From Aphelenchoides besseyi (Eukaryota; Nematoda; Chromadorea; Rhabditida; Aphelenchoididae): 22,536 nucleotides of DNA. Position numbers and translations under genes: made by a program. Of this stretch, positions 17,630 to 22,536 are shown one piece after another. Location of the stretch: assembly GCA_024699855.1 (NCBI GenBank), contig JAMPIQ010000027.1:1-22536 (forward strand), in the 5' to 3' direction. The notes under the pieces are model-generated. The model was not told the DNA's origin. It saw nothing but the letters and a program-made list of their open reading frames with translations, and did not search any database. Positions within the stretch are counted from its first letter, which is position 1, and every line of letters begins with the position of its first letter.

Positions 17630-18135
17630 TTACTTGCAGCTCTCGATCTGCTTGAGAGCCGCCGAAATACCCGACAGCGAATAGGAATAGGAGGTCGCGG
17701 TGCCACGGCCGGAAACTGCCTTGACGGTCATCGACTTGCCGCCCTTCATGGCGGCAACGAGTGCCGGTTCTTCAGCGGCGTTTTCAACCCAGGCGGCCTT
17801 GTCCTTGGTGAACATGACGAAGTTCTTGTTGTCGATCGTCACATTGACCTTGGAGCCCTGCTTCAGCGGATAACCCACCATGGCCTGCGGCTCATAGGAA
17901 ATGTTCTGGCCCGGACGCTGCGAGACGATGAAGAAGATATCGCCGTGATCGACGCTTGCCGGTTCCTTGGCGGTCGGAATGGAAAAGAACGTAGCAGACG
18001 GTGCTGTTGCCCGATTTGTACGAATAGGCACCCCATGCATTGAACTGCTGGATGCGCGTGGGCGACTGTGCAGATGCTACGCCGACGCTGGTCAGCAAAA
18101 ATGGCCGCTGCGGTTGCTACACTTCTTACAAACAT
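17630..18135 (-). CDS. Invasion-associated locus B (IalB) family secreted protein, 167 aa (two frame breaks)
   Basis: This is a small exported protein of the IalB family (PF06776), common in alphaproteobacteria including plant-associated ones. It was named for a Bartonella protein, so invasion should not be inferred here. ATG 18135 follows AGGAAA. The N-terminus (MFVRSVATAAA, then LLTSVGVASAQS) is a signal peptide with a cut near ASA-QS. The mature part has FNAWGAYSY, a Cys in STVCYVLS, then VSQRPGQNISYEPQAMVGYPL and ends ALKQIESCK. The two Cys may form a disulfide. One extra base in each of the A-runs 18097-18101 and 17983-17986 breaks the frame; without them the protein is 167 aa, a usual length. 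It is probably periplasmic or outer-surface, function unknown. Confidence 0.87.
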
Positions 18136-18431
18136 AGAATTTCCTGCCGGGTTATTGTCTTCCATTGGCCCGAAGCATCGGCGAGCCCAGTTTCTGGATC
18201 GGCCACGTTCAGGTGCGGATCGTCTTTTCTCATTGTGGTCGGGAAGCGGTTACCAAACCGTCAACAACACGCATAAAATGCCGGAAACGTCTTGCGGTGT
18301 TACAGATTGGCGACTCCCGACGCCCTGAGGAGAAGGGCGCGGAACACCCTTCCTCCGTGTGTATGACACATAAATTCAGGCAAGAATTTGTCGCCCGTCG
18401 GGCTCACCCGAACAGGCAGATCACAGAGGCG
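18136..18431. other. Intergenic region between ialB-like and ykvA-like genes
   Basis: This stretch of 296 bp has no credible gene. It should contain the ialB-like promoter. One short dyad, cggtt (18247-18251) and aaccg (18256-18260), is visible, about 110 bp upstream of the ialB-like start. I see nothing else of note. Confidence 0.4.
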
Positions 18432-18812
18432 TTACCCGGCTTCCTGTTGCCGTTTCAGCATGGCGTCAGCCGCCTCGTAATGCTCCATCTTGATATGGGC
18501 GCGGATCATGGCGAGCGCCGCCGTGATGACGGCAATATCGTCGGTGAATCCGATAACGGCCAGCACATCCGGCACGGCATCCATCGGCATGATGAAATAG
18601 GCGAGCGCCGCCAGAATGATGCCCTTGGCGCGCAGCGGCGTATCGCGGTCGATCGCGCAATAATAGGCAGCCGCCGCATCGCGTGCGAAAGGCACCTTCG
18701 ACATCACGCGCTTCAGCTTGGGCCAGAATTTCGCGCGCACCACAGTCTCGCGCTCCTGCTGCCTGTCGGCTTCACCCGGCAGAAGAATTTCACCGATTTT
18801 CACATCATCCAT
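18432..18812 (-). CDS. YkvA family protein (DUF1232), 126 aa
   Basis: This is a small membrane-associated protein of the DUF1232/YkvA family, whose function is unknown. The DUF1232 core is visible in the middle: RDTPLRAKGIILAALAYFIMPMDAVPDVLAVIGFTDD, with the family pattern Y-x-x-x-P-x-D-x-x-P-D and the following DD. The frame is open back to a GTG at 18833, but GGAGGA at 18822-18827 lies 9 bp before ATG 18812, so MDDVKIGEI is the better start. The gene is intact. It follows the pterin dehydratase gene by about 50 bp on the same strand and may be co-transcribed with it. Confidence 0.88.
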   Translation of the reverse strand: MDDVKIGEILLPGEADRQQERETVVRAKFWPKLKRVMSKVPFARDAAAAYYCAIDRDTPLRAKGIILAALAYFIMPMDAVPDVLAVIGFTDDIAVITAALAMIRAHIKMEHYEAADAMLKRQQEAG

Positions 18813-18821
18813 GATCGACGG

Positions 18822-18827
18822 TCCTCC
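18822..18827 (-). promoter_or_regulatory. Ribosome binding site for the ykvA-like gene
   Basis: GGAGGA on the minus strand, 9 bp before ATG 18812, lies inside the longer frame from 18833 and so argues for the shorter protein. Confidence 0.65.
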
Positions 18828-18863
18828 GGTCACGGCTATTATATGGGATTTAAGGTCCGCCGT

Positions 18864-19169
18864 TCAATTGCTTCGGCCCGCAGCCGCCTTCTGCATGGCC
18901 TCGGCCAGAAGAAAATCCCGCTCCGTCACACCCTGCGAATCATGGGTGGTAAGGCAGACCTTGACCCGCGAATAGACATTGGACCACTCGGGATGGTGAT
19001 TGAGCCTTTCCGCGACAAGTGCGGATTCGGCCATGAAACCGAAGGCTTCCGCAAAACTTGAAAACTTGAAGGAACGGACGATCGCCGCTCCGTCCTCGCG
19101 CAGGGACCAGCCCTCGAGTTTCGACAGGGCCTGCCGGATGGCGTCCGGCTCGAGTCTGGGATATTTCAT
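18864..19169 (-). CDS. phhB: Pterin-4a-carbinolamine dehydratase, 101 aa
   Basis: This small enzyme dehydrates 4a-hydroxytetrahydrobiopterin so that the pterin cofactor of aromatic amino acid hydroxylases can be recycled. The active-site pattern is present: ERLNHHPEW gives His58, His59, Pro60 and Trp62, and LTTHD gives His76. At 101 aa it has normal family length and an intact frame. ATG 19169 follows GGAGG. No phenylalanine hydroxylase gene is in the window, so its partner is elsewhere or it serves another pterin role. It is divergent from the phosphatase gene, with 58 bp between starts. Confidence 0.92.
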   Translation of the reverse strand: MKYPRLEPDAIRQALSKLEGWSLREDGAAIVRSFKFSSFAEAFGFMAESALVAERLNHHPEWSNVYSRVKVCLTTHDSQGVTERDFLLAEAMQKAAAGRSN

Positions 19170-19227
19170 GAACTTGCCTCCGCTTGAGACCCATTAACGC
19201 TTCAACGACCGGATCGACGCATATTCC

Positions 19228-19707
19228 ATGAAACATACAGCTATTCTTTTTGTCTGCATGGGCAATATCTGCCGTTCACCGCTGGCCGAAGGGGTTTTGA
19301 GACACCTTGCCGACGGCGCGGCCATGTCTGATCAGCTTACCATCGATTCCGCCGGCACCGGCGGCTGGCACGCAGGTGACGCACCCGATCCGCGGTCCAT
19401 CGCCATGGCGCGACGGCATGGCGTAGATATCTCCCGGCAGCGGGCGAGACAGGTCACCCCTGCGGATTTCGAGACCTTCGACCTGATACTCGCCATGGAC
19501 GAAAACAATCTGGCGAACCTGCTGCAATCGAGCCCGGAAAGGCAGCGACACAAGATCCATCTCTTCATGGACTATGCCACTGGCCGTCGCGAGAACGTCC
19601 CCGATCCCTATTACGGGGCCGAGGACGGGTTCCTCAAGGTCTACAACATGCTCTTGGCAGGATGCAGATCGTTGCTCGAAAAGATGGAGCTGGACCGCGC
19701 CTCGTGA
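19228..19707 (+). CDS. Low-molecular-weight protein tyrosine phosphatase, 159 aa
   Basis: This cytoplasmic phosphatase acts on phosphotyrosine via a cysteinyl-phosphate. The catalytic loop C(X)5RS is CMGNICRS at residues 10-17, with Cys10 as nucleophile and Arg16. The general acid Asp126 lies in DPYYG (126-130). Ile14 and Asn13 in the loop fit the eukaryote-like LMW-PTP group. The frame is intact and of normal length. No tyrosine kinase or exopolysaccharide gene is next to it, so the substrate is not indicated. The last 67 bp overlap the end of thpR on the other strand. Confidence 0.93.
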   Translation: MKHTAILFVCMGNICRSPLAEGVLRHLADGAAMSDQLTIDSAGTGGWHAGDAPDPRSIAMARRHGVDISRQRARQVTPADFETFDLILAMDENNLANLLQSSPERQRHKIHLFMDYATGRRENVPDPYYGAEDGFLKVYNMLLAGCRSLLEKMELDRAS

Positions 19708-20236
19708 AGCGGAAACGCCTCTTCAACGATATAGGGTCCGCCGCCCACCGATTCCTTCGACGACATCAGCACGAAACGGCCGACCGTGAAGGGCGAGGTG
19801 CGGAAGTTGCCGCGTCCGGAAAGATACTGCACCACATCGTCCACGCGGGAGGAGCGCAACCGCGCCAGCGTGACATGCGGCATGAACTTGCGCGGATCGG
19901 GCGGGAGACCGATCCTCTGGCAGATCCGCTCGATTTCCGCCTGAAGCGCATGCATTTCCGGCGAGGGAGAAACCCCGGCCCAGATGGAATGCGGTTTCTT
20001 GGAACCGAAGGACCCCATACCGGTGAGACTGAGCTGGAATTCCGGCCTTTCGATCCGGTCCAGCCTGTCAACGACCTCATCGGCGGTCCGCCCGTCGATG
20101 TCACCGATAAAAACGCAGGGTTATGTGATAATTCTCCACATCGATCCACCGGGCTCCCGGCAGACCACCGCGCAACAATGAAAGGCTCATAGCCGCATTG
20201 CGCGGAATTTCGAGGGCGGTAAAACAGTCTCGGCAT
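19641..20236 (-). CDS. thpR: RNA 2',3'-cyclic phosphodiesterase (2'-5' RNA ligase family), about 197 aa (two frame breaks)
   Basis: This is a 2H phosphoesterase that opens 2',3'-cyclic phosphates on RNA; the older name is 2'-5' RNA ligase. Both HxT motifs are there: HITLRFIGDID in the N-terminal half and HVTLARLRS in the C-terminal half. ATG 20236 (MPRLFTALEIP) follows GGGGAG. One extra base in the A-run 20221-20224 and one in the A-run 20109-20113 break the frame; each correction restores the family sequence, giving about 197 aa. The C-terminus runs on past AFPLHEA for about 18 residues to TAG 19641, overlapping the phosphatase gene. That tail is unusual and could itself reflect a missed indel. 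Confidence 0.88.
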
Positions 20237-20304
20237 GGCGAGCTCCCCGAATCTCTTGGCAGAACAAGCATAGCGAATCACGCAATGCAGGCGGGCGCAA
20301 GTGC

Positions 20305-20955
20305 TTATTTTTTTTGCGCACCGATTGTCGTGATGAAGCTTTCAACAGCCGGCAAAGATTTTTCGACCATCATCGCCACACCCTTCGTATTGGGGTGCAT
20401 CTTGTCGTCCAGCTTCAGCGCATCATCCGTCACCACGCCGTCCAGAAAGAAGGGATAAAGCGGCAGGTTGTATTTTTCGGCGAGCTTCGGAAAGATCGGA
20501 TTAAAGCGCCTGGCATAATCATCGCCCATATTCGGCGGCGCCATAATGCCGACCAGCAACACGGCTATGTTGCGCTTCTGAAAACCGGAAATGATGGTGT
20601 CGAGGTTCTTTTCGGTCTGTTCGGGGGGGATTCCACGCAGCGCGTCATTGGCGCCGAGTTCCAGGATGACCCCGTCTGTACCATCGGGAACCGACCAGTC
20701 CGCCCGCGCCAGACCGCCGGAAGAGGTATCGCCGGACACACCGGCATTGGCGATGGCGACGTTGACGCCCTTGCCCTTTAATGCAGCCTCAAGCTGTGCG
20801 GTGTAGCTGTCGGTGGGGGGAAGCTGATAGCCGGCCATCAGGCTGTCGCCCAGTCCGACCAGCTGCAATGTCCGCTCCTGAGCCATGACAGCAGTTGCGG
20901 AAAAGGCGGCGGCAAAAATGACGATGAAGTGAAACAGGGCAGCTTTAAATCTCAT
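20305..20955 (-). CDS. SGNH/GDSL esterase, TesA-like arylesterase, 216 aa
   Basis: This is an exported hydrolase of the TesA (thioesterase I/lysophospholipase/arylesterase) group. A signal peptide (about MRFKAALFHFIVIFAAAFSA through VMAQ) precedes the SGNH blocks. Block I is GDSLMAGY with nucleophile Ser38, block II is NAGVSGDTS, block III is LGANDALRG with Asn103, and block V is DDKMHPN with Asp184 and His187. It probably acts in the periplasm on esters, thioesters or lysophospholipids. ATG 20955 has AGGA upstream; a GTG one codon earlier is less likely. The frame is intact. It is divergent from the ybbA-like gene, as tesA is in E. coli. Confidence 0.93.
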   Translation of the reverse strand: MRFKAALFHFIVIFAAAFSATAVMAQERTLQLVGLGDSLMAGYQLPPTDSYTAQLEAALKGKGVNVAIANAGVSGDTSSGGLARADWSVPDGTDGVILELGANDALRGIPPEQTEKNLDTIISGFQKRNIAVLLVGIMAPPNMGDDYARRFNPIFPKLAEKYNLPLYPFFLDGVVTDDALKLDDKMHPNTKGVAMMVEKSLPAVESFITTIGAQKK

Positions 20956-21046
20956 CACGGCTTTCCTAACTTGGTTCCCATTGTCTGAAATACCGACCGC
21001 ATCGACCGCCAGACCGTTTTCATCACCCTATATAGGAACGAGAATT

Positions 21047-21757
21047 GTGACGAAAAGCATCATAGAGCTGAAGAAAGCCGACCTCACGCTCGGCAATGCC
21101 GCCGCCTCCGTTCACGTTCTCAAGAACATCGATCTTTCAATCGGAGAGAGCGAGGCGGTTGGTATCGTTGGCCCCTCCGGATCGGGAAAATCGACGCTTC
21201 TGATGGTGCTTGCCGGTCTCGAGAGGCTCGATAGCGGCGAAATCATCATCGCGGATACGGAACTGCACAAGCTTGGCGAGGACGCGCTGGCGGATTTTCG
21301 TGGCCGCAACATCGGCATTGTTTTCCAGTCCTTCCATCTCATCGCCAATATGACGGCCCTGGAAAACGTTGCGGTTCCACTCGAACTGGCAAACACACCC
21401 AACCCCTTCGAGATCGCCAGACGCGAGCTCGTCGCCGTCGGTCTCGGCGAACGTCTCAATCATTATCCCGGCCAGCTCTCCGGCGGCGAACAGCAGCGTG
21501 TCGCCATCGCCCGCGCGCTTGCCCCCTCACCGGCCGTGCTGATCGCCGACGAACCGACAGGCAATCTCGATACCGATACGGGGAAACAGATCGCCGATCT
21601 CCTGTTTGCCAAACAGGCCGAACGCGGCATGACGATGATCCTCGTCACCCACGATCCGTCGCTTGCCGCCCGGTGCTCGCGCCAGATCAAGGTCCGCTCC
21701 GGCGAGATAGAGGGCGACAGCGCCACCTCCCATATGGCGCGGGCGGTGTCGGCATGA
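21047..21757 (+). CDS. YbbA-like ABC transporter ATPase, 236 aa
   Basis: This is the ATP-binding subunit of a MacB/LolD-type transporter, the YbbA group. Walker A is GPSGSGKST (residues 42-50), the signature is LSGGEQQRVAIARAL (144-158), and Walker B is VLIADEPTGNLD (164-175). It also has the Q-loop VFQSFHLI and H-loop LVTHD. The open frame begins at 20981 with a TTG and 22 unrelated residues. GTG 21047 follows AGGA (21034-21037) by 9 bp and gives the usual length, so I choose it. Its stop overlaps the permease start by 4 bp (ATGA, 21754-21757). The E. coli homologues are of uncertain substrate. Confidence 0.92.
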   Translation: MTKSIIELKKADLTLGNAAASVHVLKNIDLSIGESEAVGIVGPSGSGKSTLLMVLAGLERLDSGEIIIADTELHKLGEDALADFRGRNIGIVFQSFHLIANMTALENVAVPLELANTPNPFEIARRELVAVGLGERLNHYPGQLSGGEQQRVAIARALAPSPAVLIADEPTGNLDTDTGKQIADLLFAKQAERGMTMILVTHDPSLAARCSRQIKVRSGEIEGDSATSHMARAVSA

Positions 21758-22536
21758 CCGGATCCATTATCCCGTCTCTTGCCAATATCAGAAACGCCAC
21801 AAGGCTCGCCCGGCGAGAAATTCGCGGCGGGGTTACGCGGCTTTTACATTTTTCCTCGCCTGCATTGCGCTTGGAACCGGCGCCATCGCCGCCGTCAATT
21901 CCGTCTCGCGCGCGGTGACCAGCGCCATCGCCACGGAAGGTCAGTCCATATTGGCGGGCGATGTGCGTTTCGAACTGCGCAACAGGGAAGCGACACAGGA
22001 AGAGCGGGCCTATCTCGACAGCCTCGGAACCGTCGCGGTTTCCACCGGGCTGCGCTCCATGGCGCGCCTCGCCGACGGGTCCGAACAGACCCTGACGGAA
22101 GTGAAGGCTATCGATGGCGCTTACCCGCTCTATGGCACCTTCGTTGCCGAGCCGAACCGACCGCTGAATGAGCTTCTGGCCGGGAACGTCGACACCTACG
22201 GCGCCATTGCCGCGCCGCTTCTGCTGGAACGGCTCGGCACCAAGGTCGGCGATGAAATCCTGCTCGGCAATGTCAAGCTGAAACTGACCGGCACGGTGGT
22301 CGACGAGCCGGATGCTCTCTCCGACGGTTTCGGTTTTGCTCCACGACTGATGGTCAGCCGCGACGCCCTTTTCGCCTCGGGTCTCGTTCAGAACGGCAGT
22401 CTGGTCGAGCATGCCTACAAGATCAGGCTGAACGATCCTTCGGCACGGTCAACGATGACCGATTCGGCCAACAAGGCCTTTTCCCGATGCCGGCTGGTCC
22501 ATCCGCACCAGTGACCGGGCGGCCCCATCGCTCACA
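21754..22536 (+). CDS. YbbP-like ABC transporter permease, 5' part (runs off window; three frame breaks)
   Basis: This is the N-terminal part of a large FtsX-family permease that partners YbbA. A cytoplasmic start (NIRNATRLARREIRGG) leads to TM1 (FYIFLACIALGTGAIAAV). A long extracytoplasmic MacB-like domain follows (GQSILAGDVRFELRNREAT, LLERLGTKVGDEILLGNVK). Three single-base insertions break the frame: a G in the run at about 21829-21832, a T in the run at about 21847-21851, and a T at 22479-22482. Each time the expected sequence resumes in the next frame, and the last correction keeps the frame open to the window end. Full-length family members are about 800 aa or more, so most of the gene lies beyond the window. 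Confidence 0.88.

Noticed and set aside
20981..21046. TTG start at 20981 for the ybbA-like ATPase
   Set aside because: It adds 22 unrelated residues with no ribosome site; GTG 21047 is better placed.
1..22536. tRNA, rRNA, CRISPR, insertion sequence, toxin-antitoxin or phage-defence genes
   Set aside because: None was recognised on either strand by reading; the repeats found are two short palindromic elements only.

Overview
The window looks like chromosomal DNA from a member of the Rhizobiaceae, most likely Agrobacterium or a close Rhizobium relative. I base this on recalled similarity of the TypA, PpaA, ArgG and RlmN-type proteins, an IalB-family secreted protein, and small palindromic repeats of the RIME kind found between rhizobial genes. 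No database search was run. The DNA is GC-rich, densely coded and mostly housekeeping: I count 25 genes and see no tRNA, rRNA, transposase, phage gene or CRISPR array.

Layout: 1-386, end of a class I glutamine amidotransferase (+). 399-1632, MFS transporter (-). 1879-2482, yggT and a DUF167 gene (+), flanked by two rhizobial repeat elements. 2588-3804, inorganic pyrophosphatase and a GNAT acetyltransferase (-). 4022-5843, typA/bipA (-). 6007-8067, M3 metallopeptidase (-). 8420-10081, marR plus a Bcr/CflA drug exporter (+). 10137-11361, argG (-), divergent from an SDR oxidoreductase (11676-12531) and a LysE-family exporter (12654-13302). 13342-16077, a three-gene ABC importer of the TrpXYZ-like type (-). 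16187-17427, rlmN (-). 17630-18135, IalB-family protein (-). 18432-19169, a YkvA-type protein and a pterin carbinolamine dehydratase (-). 19228-19707, low-molecular-weight protein tyrosine phosphatase (+), whose end overlaps convergent thpR (19641-20236, -). 20305-20955, a TesA-like SGNH esterase (-), divergent from ybbA-ybbP-type ABC genes (21047 to the window edge, +).

The dominant oddity is that 16 of 25 genes carry frame breaks, about 26 in all. Most are single extra bases in short runs of one nucleotide, and several hit normally conserved housekeeping genes (ppa, typA, argG, rlmN). In every case the family sequence resumes at once in another frame. The simplest reading is uncorrected sequencing indels, not gene decay. 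Gene spans below are therefore given across the breaks, with the break positions noted.

Transcription units are well marked. Strong hairpin-T terminators follow typA, argG, the SDR gene, the LysE gene/ABC operon pair and the ialB gene. A hairpin inside the ABC operon separates the binding-protein gene from the permease and ATPase. I did not find convincing evidence for a new biological system. The best leads are the repeat pair, the marR operator candidate, the conserved esterase/ybbAP arrangement, and the thpR/phosphatase antisense overlap.
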